A stretch of 53,409 nucleotides of DNA from an uncultured Clostridia bacterium (GTDB taxonomy: Bacteria > Bacillota > Clostridia > Christensenellales > Aristaeellaceae): NCBI GenBank assembly GCA_937874275.1, contig CALNAU010000074.1, positions 1 through 53,409 of the forward strand, read 5' to 3'. The notes under the pieces were generated by a model. The model worked only from the letters and a program-made list of their open reading frames with translations, was not told the origin of the DNA and made no database searches. Shown piece by piece: positions 35,687 to 43,312 of the stretch; position 1 is the stretch's first letter; every line of letters starts with the position of its first letter. The position numbers and the translations under genes were made by a program.

Positions 35687-36316
35687 TTATGTTGGGGTGG
35701 TCGGGGAAAATGAGATAGGGTTTTTGCTGTCTGTCCACTCAAAGGGCATCCACACCAAGCGGCGAATGCCGTCAAAGGGAATGGCCAGGCAGATGTTGCG
35801 GTTGTGGCGGTCTACCTTTTCAATGGTGCCCAGGCTGTCCCGCAGGGGGCCTGATACAATGCGCACCTCGGTACCTACTTGCACCGCCTGTGAGCAGGAG
35901 AGGAGGCCGTCGTTTCGGTAAATCCAGTCCGCGAAATCTCTGTCCCCATCCCGCAAGGCGTAGTCGCCCGCGGTGCCGTAGCTTAGAAAGCGAAATATGC
36001 TGTGATGGCTCAGGATGCTGCGCACAGGCACATCTCCTGTGGCATATAAGAACACATACCCCGGCAGCATGTTGACCTGTACCAGGCGCTTTTCGCCCTG
36101 ACGGCTCTGGTGCTTTTCCTGCCGGGCGCACAGGACGGTCAGTTCCGGGTAATTCATCGTCAGCAGGCTGACGACGCGCGCCTCCTGCCCGGTTTCACAC
36201 TGTATGCAGTAGGCATCATGGGCCAAGCCGCACTCTTCCTGGGGAACAAGTTGTTGCATGGTTGTTGCTCTTCGACAATGCTTACGCAGCGGAACCGTTT
36301 CGCTCCGCCGGGGCAT
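35687..36316 (-). CDS. loaP: LoaP-like NusG-family transcription antiterminator
   Basis: Up to 209 residues. The NGN domain starts around DAYCIQCETGQEARVVSLL, with VNMLPGYVFLYATGDVP; a KOW motif follows near the C-terminus (VGTEVRIVSGPLRDSLGTIE). Specialised NusG paralogues at the head of polysaccharide operons (LoaP in Bacillota, UpxY in Bacteroides, RfaH in enterics) stop premature termination in long operons. Two starts are plausible: ATG 36316 with GGAAGG 5 bases upstream, or ATG 36259, closer to the NGN domain but with a weaker ribosome site. It lies first on the minus-strand transcript that leads into the dehydratase. Confidence 0.85.
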   Translation of the reverse strand: MPRRSETVPLRKHCRRATTMQQLVPQEECGLAHDAYCIQCETGQEARVVSLLTMNYPELTVLCARQEKHQSRQGEKRLVQVNMLPGYVFLYATGDVPVRSILSHHSIFRFLSYGTAGDYALRDGDRDFADWIYRNDGLLSCSQAVQVGTEVRIVSGPLRDSLGTIEKVDRHNRNICLAIPFDGIRRLVWMPFEWTDSKNPISFSPTTPT

Positions 36317-36395
36317 GATCGCCTTCCATCACGCATATTGACCAGGCCGCCTGATGCGCCGCAAAGCGTGCGTACTTCTAGCCTGGTTCTGCCAT

Positions 36396-36481
36396 GAAGC
36401 AAACCTTTGCTTCAAAAGAGCCCGTGGCACCACGCCTGATTCAGCATCGCCAAGCCAGTTTGATGGCGTCCACCGGGCTCT
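36396..36481 (-). promoter_or_regulatory. Hairpin-rich leader of the loaP operon (candidate antitermination element)
   Basis: The leader between the promoter and loaP is about 195-250 bases. On the minus strand AGAGCCC-G-GTGG (plus 36470-36481) pairs with CCAC-GGGCTCT (36417-36427) around a further ACGCC/GGCGT helix, then comes TTTT, which gives a terminator-like structure. Three bases later GAAGCAAA/TTTGCTTC (36396-36413) forms a compact second hairpin. LoaP in Bacillus is known to act through an RNA hairpin in the target leader; this is the obvious candidate region here, though I cannot match it to a motif. Confidence 0.55.
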
Positions 36482-36518
36482 TTGCGCCGCTAATCGCAAG
36501 GATTTCAGCGCTCAATGC

Positions 36519-36547
36519 ATTGTATCATCGCCCTGTTCACTTGTCAA
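36519..36547 (-). promoter_or_regulatory. Sigma-A promoter of the loaP-polysaccharide operon
   Basis: TTGACA (36542-36547) and TACAAT (36519-36524) on the minus strand, 17-base spacer. It is among the two best promoters in the window. Immediately upstream, 36549-36564 is a perfect inverted repeat TTTAGG/CCTAAA with a 4-base loop, which could bind a regulator. Confidence 0.8.
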
Positions 36548-36591
36548 TTTTAGGTATTCCTAAACTTTTTATGGCAAGTCGGGCTGAATTG

Positions 36592-37056
36592 TCAGCTCTT
36601 GCCGCCATGAAGCTGTCTGCGATGTGCCGGGCGGGTGAGCACCTCGTGCATGACCACCGCGCGAACCATATCATTGGCGCTGAACGCGGGCAGAAGCGCC
36701 TTTCTGATAACGGTATCTTCTTCCATCGAATCGGCGGAGATGGGGGGATACACCCTATCCGTCGTCGTATCTTCTGGTTTTTTATCAAAATCTTTGCGCA
36801 CAAACACTTCGTCGTTGTCGCTCGGATCCGGTTTTTGTGGCGCCGGGGCGGGCGATGGGGACTGCCTATCCAAATCCAGGCGACGCTGCGCCTTTGACTC
36901 GGACACCTTGGCAGGCTTTGGGTCAAAGCGCTGCACCGGTGCTTGCTTGCCCACAGGCACTTTGTTGCTCGCGCGTTTCCCGGCTTCCGCCAGCTTTTTC
37001 ACGTTGCGCGCGATGGTTACAACCACAAACAGCAAGATGATGATTAACCCATCCAC
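36592..37056 (-). CDS. Hypothetical membrane-anchored protein downstream of floA
   Basis: 154 residues. Residues 2-15 are a hydrophobic anchor (GLIIILLFVVVTIA), followed by a basic, Pro/Lys-rich low-complexity middle (KVPVGKQAPVQRF, APAPQKPDP) and an acidic part. No family recognised. GTG 37056 has a strong GGGAGGAGGG upstream and follows floA by 39 bases, so it is probably co-transcribed with floA and nfeD. Confidence 0.7.
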   Translation of the reverse strand: MDGLIIILLFVVVTIARNVKKLAEAGKRASNKVPVGKQAPVQRFDPKPAKVSESKAQRRLDLDRQSPSPAPAPQKPDPSDNDEVFVRKDFDKKPEDTTTDRVYPPISADSMEEDTVIRKALLPAFSANDMVRAVVMHEVLTRPAHRRQLHGGKS

Positions 37057-37095
37057 CTCACGCCCTCCTCCCGCTGTTCATTCACCCAATGCTCC

Positions 37096-38106
37096 TTACT
37101 TCTTCGGGGGAGCGTCATGGTTGATGGGCAGGTCCGGCTCGGTCGCCTTGGCGATGCCGTCGCGCATGGATGTGTCTGCCTTCACATTCTCCAACTGATA
37201 GTAGTCCATCACGCCCAGTTTGCCGGTGCGCAGCGCCTCAGCCATGGCCAGGGGCACCTCGGCCTCCGCCGCAACCACCTTGGCGCGCATTTCCTGCACT
37301 TCGGCCTTCATCTCCTGCTCGCGGGCGACAGCCATGGCGCGGCGCTCTTCAGCGCGGGCCTGCGCAATGCGGCGGTCGGCCTCCGCCTGATCCATCTGCA
37401 GCTGGGCGCCGATGTTGCGGCCCACGTCCACATCTGCGATGTCGATGGATAGGATTTCAAACGCGGTGCCGGCATCCAGGCCTTTGTTGAGCACGGTGTG
37501 GCTGATTTTGTCCGGGTTCTCCAGCACTTCCTTGTGCGATTCCGCGGAGCCGATGGTGGTCACGATGCCCTCACCGACGCGGGCCATCACGGTCTCTTCC
37601 CCCGCGCCGCCGACCAGTTGCTGGATGTTGGTGCGCACCGTCACCCGCGCCTTGGCGCGCAGCTCAATGCCGTCCTTAGCAATGGCCGCGACCGGCGGGG
37701 ACTCAATCACCTTGGGGATAACCGACATCTGCACGGCCTGCAGTACGTCACGGCCGGCCAGGTCGATGGCGGCGGCTTGTTCAAATGTCAGGTTGATGCC
37801 CGCCTGCTGGGCCGACACCAGCGCCTTGACCACGCGCTCGATGTTGCCGCCCGCTAGGAAGTGTTTTTCCAGCTGGTTAACGCTCAGGTTGAGGCCGGCC
37901 TTGGTGGCCGTAATCAACGCGTCCACCAGGCGATGGGGCGAGATGCGGCGCAACCGCATGCCGATGAGCATGATGATGGTCAGCGGCACGCCCGAGGCGC
38001 GCGCGCGGATCCACAGCCCGATAGGCACATAGCGCAGAAAGACCGCGATGACCAAAATGACAACAACGATGATTAAACCGGTAACTACCTCAGGAAATCC
38101 CAACAT
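37096..38106 (-). CDS. floA: Flotillin-like protein FloA
   Basis: 336 residues from ATG 38106, with AAGGAGG 8 bases upstream (longer reading frames run into the promoter side). An N-terminal re-entrant hydrophobic segment (VVTGLIIVVVILVIAVFL) is followed by the FloA/YqfA core (YVPIGLWIRARASGV, AGLNLSVNQLEKHFLAGGN), an SPFH region (ELRAKARVTVRTNIQQLVGG) and a long Ala/Glu-rich coiled coil. It organises membrane microdomains and works with NfeD, which is encoded directly upstream. Confidence 0.93.
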   Translation of the reverse strand: MLGFPEVVTGLIIVVVILVIAVFLRYVPIGLWIRARASGVPLTIIMLIGMRLRRISPHRLVDALITATKAGLNLSVNQLEKHFLAGGNIERVVKALVSAQQAGINLTFEQAAAIDLAGRDVLQAVQMSVIPKVIESPPVAAIAKDGIELRAKARVTVRTNIQQLVGGAGEETVMARVGEGIVTTIGSAESHKEVLENPDKISHTVLNKGLDAGTAFEILSIDIADVDVGRNIGAQLQMDQAEADRRIAQARAEERRAMAVAREQEMKAEVQEMRAKVVAAEAEVPLAMAEALRTGKLGVMDYYQLENVKADTSMRDGIAKATEPDLPINHDAPPKK

Positions 38107-38137
38107 ATACGCTTCCTCCTTGTTGATGGCAGCACGT

Positions 38138-38638
38138 TCAGGCGTCCACTTTGCGTACCATGACGCGGACACCCTCCACTTTTTCGACGACTACCGTGTC
38201 GCCCTTGCCGATAAACTCACCCCGGCTGACGACATTCACCCGCTCGCCGTCTATCACGGTGATGCCGGCCGGGCGCAGCACGGTTTCCGTTTCGCCAATT
38301 TGGCCCAGGAACCTATCGAGGTTCTCGGTTGCCTGATAGCCTTGCTCCGGCGATAAACTGTCCTTCAGGATCAGGGGCGAGCGGGACAGCTTGCCCGATG
38401 AGGCCGATTTGAGTGAAACGCTTACCGCAATACCGCTCAGAGCAAGCACTGCAACGGTCGCCCCAAGCCCAGCATATGCGCCATGCTCGATCCAGGTAAA
38501 AATGACGCTGGCCAGCAGCATCACGAGCCCCGCGATGCCCGGTAGCCCGAAGCCCGGCATAAACAGCTCCACCACCAGCAACAGAATGCCAATGACGGCA
38601 CAGATGATAATCGGCAGGTTTTGTAGAATGAAATCCAA
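38138..38638 (-). CDS. NfeD-like membrane protein
   Basis: 166 residues starting at TTG 38638 (GGGAGG 8 bases upstream; the GTG codon 9 bases earlier overlaps that ribosome site). Membrane segments at residues about 6-28, 36-50 and 57-75, then a soluble OB-fold domain GITVIDGERVNVVSRGEFIG ending VEGVRVMVRKVD. NfeD proteins partner flotillins. It leads the floA cluster. Confidence 0.85.
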   Translation of the reverse strand: MDFILQNLPIIICAVIGILLLVVELFMPGFGLPGIAGLVMLLASVIFTWIEHGAYAGLGATVAVLALSGIAVSVSLKSASSGKLSRSPLILKDSLSPEQGYQATENLDRFLGQIGETETVLRPAGITVIDGERVNVVSRGEFIGKGDTVVVEKVEGVRVMVRKVDA

Positions 38639-38699
38639 GGTTTTCACCTCCCTTATGGTATAAGAATAGCATATTCATGCCAATATGAACAGAAGCGAT

Positions 38700-39278
38700 T
38701 CACGCATCCCCCAGCCGTTGTTTGAGCAACTGCAGGTCCTGATGGTAGGTGTCCGCCAGCGCCCGGTTGTAAATGATGGCCGCCGGATGATACAGGGCAA
38801 ACACCGCCCAGCCATCCGCGTTGCGCATCAGCTGGCCATGACAGCCGCCAATCAACGCCTGCTCACCCATCAACGCCTGCAGCGGCGTGTTGCCCAGGGT
38901 AACGATGAGCCGCGGGCGCAGAATGCCTATCTCCTGCATCAGCCAAGGGGTGAAGGCCTCCTTCTCCCGGCGGTTGGGCGGCCGGTTGGACAGGCGCCCG
39001 CGCTCGCTTTGCCTGGTGGGACGTACCTTGACCACGTTTGTGATGTAGATGTCCTCGCGCGCCAAGCCCAATGTGTCCAGGAAGCCATCCAGATTTTTGC
39101 CTGCCTTGCCCACAAAGGGGCGGCGCATCTTGGTCTCCTGCTCGCCGGGGGCTTCCCCTACGAGCACCAATTTGGGGGCTTCGGCTTTGCCTTCACCCGG
39201 CACAAACAGCATGGGGTCCGTTTCCATCTGCCGGGAGAGCATGGTGATGTAATGGTCATTCAGCGCCTCAAGATGCAT
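38700..39278 (-). CDS. Uracil-DNA glycosylase family protein lacking the iron-sulphur cysteines
   Basis: 192 residues from ATG 39278 (GGGGGAGAAGC upstream). Family 4/5-type motifs are kept: VLVGEAPGEQE, RRPFVGKAGKNLDGFL, ITNVVKVRP and the late ALYHPAAIIYN. None of the four cluster cysteines of family 4 is present: the N-terminal C-x2-C and the C near the NVVK motif are replaced (VKVRP instead of VKCRP). Its start overlaps the upstream true family-4 gene by 11 bases, so the two are made together. Confidence 0.8.
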   Translation of the reverse strand: MHLEALNDHYITMLSRQMETDPMLFVPGEGKAEAPKLVLVGEAPGEQETKMRRPFVGKAGKNLDGFLDTLGLAREDIYITNVVKVRPTRQSERGRLSNRPPNRREKEAFTPWLMQEIGILRPRLIVTLGNTPLQALMGEQALIGGCHGQLMRNADGWAVFALYHPAAIIYNRALADTYHQDLQLLKQRLGDA

Positions 39279-39858
39279 GCTTCTCCCCCAACTCGGCCAG
39301 TTTGTCCCGCACCATCTGCAAATCCTTCCACACATCCGCCTTCTTGCCCGGGTCGCGCAGCAGCGCCGCCGGGTGAAAGGTGGGCATCATCCAGAAGCCC
39401 TTGCGCTCAATCCATCGGCCGCGGCTGGCTGTGATGCGGGCGGTGGGCGATACCAGAAACTTGAGGGCGGTCGCCCCCAGCATCAGTATCACCTGCGGCC
39501 GAATCAGCGCCGTCTGCGCGCGCAGATAGGGCAGGCACAGCGCCGCTTCCTCGGGCGTAGGCTCCCGGTTGCCGGGCGGGCGGCACTTGACCACGTTGGC
39601 GATGTAGACATCCTCCCGCTTTAGGTCAATCGCCGCCAGCATCTTGGTCAGCAGTTGGCCGGCCGCGCCCACAAAGGCCAACCCCTGGGCATCCTCATCC
39701 CGTCCCGGGCCTTCCCCCACAATCAGCAGCCTAGCATCGGGGTTGCCCTGTCCTGGCACCTTGCGGCGGATACCGCCGACAAGGCCGCACTGGCGGCAGG
39801 CCTCAATCTGCTCAAGCAAAGTGGGCCAAGATGTTCGCTGCACCGGATGTCTCTCCAT
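39268..39858 (-). CDS. Uracil-DNA glycosylase, family 4 (iron-sulphur type)
   Basis: 196 residues. Cys21 and Cys24 (CRQC), Cys92 (VKCRPPGNR) and Cys108 (ALCLP) are placed as in family 4 iron-sulphur enzymes. LIVGEGPGRDEDAQGLAFVG carries the catalytic GEGPG loop, and TFHPAALLR the second motif. It removes uracil from DNA to begin base excision repair. ATG 39858 follows the preceding stop by one base and has no ribosome site; GTG 39843, with GGAG upstream, is a good alternative. Confidence 0.9.
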   Translation of the reverse strand: MERHPVQRTSWPTLLEQIEACRQCGLVGGIRRKVPGQGNPDARLLIVGEGPGRDEDAQGLAFVGAAGQLLTKMLAAIDLKREDVYIANVVKCRPPGNREPTPEEAALCLPYLRAQTALIRPQVILMLGATALKFLVSPTARITASRGRWIERKGFWMMPTFHPAALLRDPGKKADVWKDLQMVRDKLAELGEKHAS

Positions 39859-39859
39859 A

Positions 39860-40075
39860 TCAAAAACGGGCGTTGAGCAAAGTAAACGTCGCGCGGATAT
39901 CCTGGTTGAGCCAGTTGAGCAGGCTGATAATCAACAAAATCAGCACCAGAATGACGGCTGACCCCAGCACCACGCTGAGGAAATTGGACATCCCGGCGGC
40001 GAACTCCAGCCGGTCGCGCCTGGCCTGCCGCTTCTCTTCCTTGAGGTCAAAATACTCCTGTGTGTTGGGCCGCAT
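39860..40075 (-). CDS. Small single-pass membrane protein
   Basis: 71 residues. A charged N-terminus (EEKRQARRDRLEF) is followed by one membrane helix (VVLGSAVILVLILLIISLL) and a short tail. ATG 40075 is used because GGAGG then sits 7 bases upstream; an ATG two codons earlier would be too close to it. No family recognised. It is the first gene of the run leading to the two glycosylase genes. Confidence 0.7.
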   Translation of the reverse strand: MRPNTQEYFDLKEEKRQARRDRLEFAAGMSNFLSVVLGSAVILVLILLIISLLNWLNQDIRATFTLLNARF

Positions 40076-40097
40076 CGCCATCCCTCCCCTTGCTTCT

Positions 40098-40126
40098 ATT
40101 GTACCTCATCAGCGCCCTTGCCGCAA
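40098..40126 (-). promoter_or_regulatory. Sigma-A promoter for the small membrane protein and glycosylase genes
   Basis: TTGCGG (40121-40126) and TACAAT (40098-40103) on the minus strand with 17 bases between. The same TTGCGG -35 recurs before the GT4 gene at the right edge. The -10 ends 22 bases before the start codon. Confidence 0.65.
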
Positions 40127-40197
40127 TTGCGCCCAGCCTTCCCAAATGTGGGACAATGCGTTATACTGACGGAAGCAATGAATTGGAGGGATGCAAC

Positions 40198-41112
40198 ATG
40201 AAGGAACCCATTCTGGTCGTCATGGCCGCGGGAATCGGCAGCCGGTTCGGCGGCCTCAAGCAGATGACCCCCTTTGGCCTCCACGGAGAAAGCCTGATTG
40301 ACTATTCCCTGTACGATGCCCTGCAGGTCGGCTTCAAGCGGGTCATTTTTATCGTCAACAAGCGCATCCACGAGGACTTCCGACAGATTGTGGGCAAGCA
40401 TGTGGAGCGTCGCATGGACGTGCAGTATGTCATGCAGGAGCTGGATGACCTGCCCGACGGCCTCACCATCCCAGAGGGGCGCATCAAGCCCTGGGGCACC
40501 GGCCACGCCATTTTGGCCTGCCGCGATGTGATAGACGCACCCTTCTGCGCCATCAACGGCGATGATTTATACGGCCGGGACGCGCTGCGCCAGATGTACA
40601 ACTATCTGTCCGCAGGCCCAGAGGCCGGGCACTATGCCATGGTCGCCTTTTCGCTGATGAACACGCTATCGGAAAACGGCTATGTTTCCCGCGGCGTGTG
40701 CAAGGTGAACGAGCAGGGCAACCTGGACAGCATCGTGGAGACCCTGCACATCATCCCCACCATCGACGGGCCCATGTACACCCTGGACAGCGAGACCTAT
40801 TGCCGCCTGCCGGAAGAAACCATCGTCTCCATGAACATCTGGGGCCTGACGCCGGAGTTTATCGGCCACCTGCAGGAGGCGTTCCCTGCCTTCCACGAGG
40901 AAGCCATGCGCACCAATCCCCTGAAGGCCGAGCTGTACCTGCCCAATGTCATCGGTGACCTGCTCAAGCAGGGCAAGGCCAGCGTCAAGGTGCTGCAATC
41001 TCAGGACAGGTGGTTTGGCGTGACCAACGCCTCGGACCGCCCGGCTGTGGAGGAAGCGCTGCGCGATTTGACCGCCCGCGGCATCTATCCCGATGGGCTG
41101 TGGAAGGCCTGA
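40198..41112 (+). CDS. Sugar nucleotidyltransferase
   Basis: 304 residues from ATG 40198 (GGAGGG 7 bases upstream). N-terminal LVVMAAGIGSRFGGLKQMTP is the nucleotide-binding loop of the NTP_transferase family, with INGDDLYGRDAL as the metal-binding segment and a left-handed-helix-like tail region absent. It probably makes a nucleotide sugar or alditol from its 1-phosphate, but the substrate is unclear. The gene stands alone between a divergent promoter region and tRNA-Thr. A weak AGCC/GGCT hairpin with four T (41123-41137) follows the stop. Confidence 0.82.
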   Translation: MKEPILVVMAAGIGSRFGGLKQMTPFGLHGESLIDYSLYDALQVGFKRVIFIVNKRIHEDFRQIVGKHVERRMDVQYVMQELDDLPDGLTIPEGRIKPWGTGHAILACRDVIDAPFCAINGDDLYGRDALRQMYNYLSAGPEAGHYAMVAFSLMNTLSENGYVSRGVCKVNEQGNLDSIVETLHIIPTIDGPMYTLDSETYCRLPEETIVSMNIWGLTPEFIGHLQEAFPAFHEEAMRTNPLKAELYLPNVIGDLLKQGKASVKVLQSQDRWFGVTNASDRPAVEEALRDLTARGIYPDGLWKA

Positions 41113-41169
41113 TTTCGGTCGCAGCCCAAGGCTTTTTCACCTTTTTGTGCCAAACATCCGCTTTAGGGC

Positions 41170-41198
41170 TTGCATTTTGCGATGGCAGGCGATATAAT
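41170..41198 (+). promoter_or_regulatory. Promoter of tRNA-Thr
   Basis: TTGCAT (41170-41175) and consensus TATAAT (41193-41198), 17 bases apart, ending 14 bases before the tRNA. Confidence 0.8.
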
Positions 41199-41212
41199 AG
41201 CCACCGTCGCTC

Positions 41213-41288
41213 GCTGATGTAGCTCAGTAGGTAGAGCACATCCTTGGTAAGGATGAGGTCACCAGTTCGACTCTGGTCATCAGCTCCA
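41213..41288 (+). tRNA. tRNA-Thr (anticodon GGT)
   Basis: 76 bases. The acceptor stem GCTGATG pairs with CATCAGC; the D-arm is AGCTCAGTAGGTAGAGC; the anticodon arm is CATCC-TTGGTAA-GGATG, giving GGT; the T-arm is CCAG-TTCGACT-CTGG. The discriminator is T and the 3' CCA is encoded. It has its own promoter and terminator. Confidence 0.97.
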
Positions 41289-41290
41289 TG

Positions 41291-41325
41291 AAATCCCCTT
41301 GTTCATCAAGGGGATTTTCGTTTTT
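41291..41325 (+). terminator. Intrinsic terminator after tRNA-Thr
   Basis: An 11-bp stem AAATCCCCTTG/CAAGGGGATTT with loop TTCAT, followed by TTTCGTTTTT. Confidence 0.9.
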
Positions 41326-41450
41326 CGACTGATGAGCATTGTTCGTTTTTAATGCGAAAATGTGCCAGGTCAGACAAACGTGACGGTAAAAGTGGCGGTA
41401 AACACACTTTTCTGCACAGCCAATACCAGATCGAAAATCGGCACCTCATC

Positions 41451-41479
41451 TTTACAAGAACATTTGTTCCTGTTATGAT
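41451..41479 (+). promoter_or_regulatory. SOS-controlled promoter of dinB with LexA box
   Basis: TTTACA (41451-41456) and TATGAT (41474-41479) are 17 bases apart. Between them, 41458-41469 reads GAAC-ATTT-GTTC, the core of the Bacillus/Clostridia LexA (DinR) operator. A repressor bound there would cover the promoter, so dinB should respond to DNA damage. Confidence 0.85.
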
Positions 41480-41501
41480 AACTGCACAGGAGGTGGCAAA
41501 A

Positions 41502-42743
41502 GTGGAGCGCGTGATACTGCACTGCGACTGCAATAACTTTTACGCCGCGGTGGAGGCGGTCTACGACCCGTCTTTGCGGGGCAAGCCCTTTGTGGTCTGC
41601 GGCGATCCTGAGCTGCGCCACGGCATCGTACTGTCCAAATCCTACGAGGCGCGGGCCTGCGGCATCAAGACCGCGGAGGTGCTGTGGGAGGCTAAGCAGA
41701 AATGCCCCACGCTGGTGCTGGTGCCCGCCAACCATCACAAATACGTCTCCTTCTCGCGCATGATGCGCGCCATCTGCCGCCGCTATACCCCGTACGTGGA
41801 GGCCTTTGGTCTGGACGAAAGCTGGCTGGACGTGACGGATCATCCGCTGTCCGGTGAAGAAATCGCCCGGGAAATTCGCCGGGCCGCCCGGGAGGAGCTG
41901 GGCATCACCGTGTCCATCGGTGTCAGCTTTAACAAGGTGTTCGCCAAACTGGGCTCGGACATGCGCCACCCGGACGCCACCACCGTCATCTCCCCCGATA
42001 ACTTCCGCGCCAAGGTGTGGCCGCTGCCCGCGCAGGAGCTGCTGTACATCGGCCGCGCCACCCAGCAGCGCCTCAACGACATGGGCCTGTATACCATCGG
42101 CGACATCGCCACGGCCCCTCTCAAGACGCTGCGCCGGGGCCTGGGCAAAAATGGGCAGGCGCTTTGGCACGCCGCGCGGGGCGAGGATGACAGCCCGGTG
42201 CTGTGCGAGGAGGAAGCCGACGACATCAAATCCGTCAGCAACAGCACCACACCGCCGCACGACATCGCCACCCAACAGGACGCGCGCGCCTTGCTCTACC
42301 TGCTCAGCGACAGCGTAGCCGCCCGCCTGCGCGGGCATGCGCGCGGCTGCCGCACGGTATCCATCTGGATGCGGGATACCCAGCTGCGCACCAGCCAGCG
42401 GCAATGCCGCCTGCCTGCTGTGAGCGATATATCCGACGAAATTGCGGGTGCCGCCTGGTCGCTGTTTTGCGACAGTTACGACTGGCACCTGCCGCTGCGC
42501 TCACTGGGGGTGTGCGGCAGCGACCTGGAAATCATTGGCGGCGACAGCCAGGTGCCCTTGTGGCGGGATCCCCGCCGGGCAAAGAACCGTACGCTTGAGT
42601 ACGCGCTGGATGACATCCGCGGCAAATACGGCCACAACAGCGTGCGCCGCGGGCTGATGCTGTGCGACCCGGCCATGACCGAGGTCAACCCGGTGGACGA
42701 CCAGGCCACGCAGTCGTTGGCCGCGATGCACGGCAGGGCGTGA
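41502..42743 (+). CDS. dinB: DNA polymerase IV (Y family)
   Basis: 413 residues. Seen: ILHCDCNNFYAAVEAVYDP (metal Asp, NNFYA), VLSKSYEARACGIKT, EAFGLDESWLDVTDHPL (catalytic DE), GVSFNKVFAKLGSDM, and a helix-hairpin-helix near MGLYTIGDIATAPLKTLRRG. A little-finger domain completes the protein. GTG 41502 is chosen because AGGAGG lies 8 bases ahead; an ATG at 41478 sits on the promoter and is unlikely. I do not see an obvious beta-clamp peptide at the C-terminus. Confidence 0.93.
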   Translation: MERVILHCDCNNFYAAVEAVYDPSLRGKPFVVCGDPELRHGIVLSKSYEARACGIKTAEVLWEAKQKCPTLVLVPANHHKYVSFSRMMRAICRRYTPYVEAFGLDESWLDVTDHPLSGEEIAREIRRAAREELGITVSIGVSFNKVFAKLGSDMRHPDATTVISPDNFRAKVWPLPAQELLYIGRATQQRLNDMGLYTIGDIATAPLKTLRRGLGKNGQALWHAARGEDDSPVLCEEEADDIKSVSNSTTPPHDIATQQDARALLYLLSDSVAARLRGHARGCRTVSIWMRDTQLRTSQRQCRLPAVSDISDEIAGAAWSLFCDSYDWHLPLRSLGVCGSDLEIIGGDSQVPLWRDPRRAKNRTLEYALDDIRGKYGHNSVRRGLMLCDPAMTEVNPVDDQATQSLAAMHGRA

Positions 42744-42771
42744 AAAAGCCCCGGCAAAACGACCGGGGCTT
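42742..42771 (-). terminator. Terminator of trxA (shared with convergent dinB)
   Basis: Stem AAGCCCCGG/CCGGGGCTT with an 8-base loop. On the minus strand it is followed by a T-run, so it ends trxA; on the plus strand the T-run is missing, so for dinB it would be weak. Confidence 0.8.
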
Positions 42772-42794
42772 GAATGGCTACGTATTGTAGCTGA

Positions 42795-43103
42795 TTAGTC
42801 CAGCATCTGCAAAATGGAGGCCTTGGGGCGGGCGCCGACGGCCGTCTTGGCCACGCGTCCATCCTTGAAGACAACCAGCGTGGGGATGCTGCGCACGCCA
42901 TACTGCTGCGCCAGCGCCTGCTGCTCATCCACGTTGACCTTGCCTACTTTGATGTTGGCGTTCTCTGCTGCAATCTCATCGACCACGGGGGACACCATGC
43001 GGCACGGGCCACACCAATCCGCCCAGAAATCTACCAAAACGGGCTTGTCCGATTTCAGCACTTCCTGCTCAAAATTTTGTTGCGTTAAAACGACGACTGA
43101 CAT
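42795..43103 (-). CDS. trxA: Thioredoxin
   Basis: 102 residues, standard length. The active site DFWADWCGPCRMVSP has the WCGPC pair, and SIPTLVVFKDG holds the cis-Pro loop. It reduces protein disulphides with thioredoxin reductase. ATG 43103 has AAAGGTGG upstream. Between convergent dinB and divergent DUF4956, it is a single-gene unit. Confidence 0.95.
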   Translation of the reverse strand: MSVVVLTQQNFEQEVLKSDKPVLVDFWADWCGPCRMVSPVVDEIAAENANIKVGKVNVDEQQALAQQYGVRSIPTLVVFKDGRVAKTAVGARPKASILQMLD

Positions 43104-43121
43104 TGTTACATCCACCTTTCC

Positions 43122-43148
43122 AACACTCAAGTGTTCTATGTTAGTATA
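43122..43148 (-). promoter_or_regulatory. Putative trxA promoter region with inverted repeat
   Basis: TATACT (plus 43143-43148) is a good -10 on the minus strand but no clear -35 lies at 17 bases. Just downstream, 43122-43135 has AACACT/AGTGTT arms separated by two bases, in the transcribed leader or at the start site. Confidence 0.4.
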
Positions 43149-43260
43149 CCCGGAATCACTAAAATAAACCCGGCGGGGCGAAAATCTTCGCCCGGTTTGT
43201 AAAAAAGCGCCCACAAAGCCCTAAGCGGCCACAAAGACGCGGATTTACTGGACTTTGGGC

Positions 43261-43291
43261 GGGTTTGCGCTATAATGAGGCAGGTACCCAA
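43261..43291 (+). promoter_or_regulatory. Promoter segment before DUF4956 gene, matching the one before the right-edge GT4 gene
   Basis: TATAAT at 43271-43276 within a 31-base segment that matches 53262-53292 at 26 positions (GGGTTTG, GCTATAATG and GTACCCAA identical). The -35 region (CTGGAC at 17 bases) is poor, so activity may depend on the conserved flanks or an activator. Confidence 0.6.
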
Positions 43292-43312
43292 AGCCACTGA
43301 GGAGGAAAATCA

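Noticed and set aside
36160..36402. Possible small gene in the loaP leader on the minus strand
   Set aside because: The reading overlaps loaP and the hairpins, has Arg/Cys-rich random-looking sequence and no ribosome site. The leader RNA structure explains the region better.
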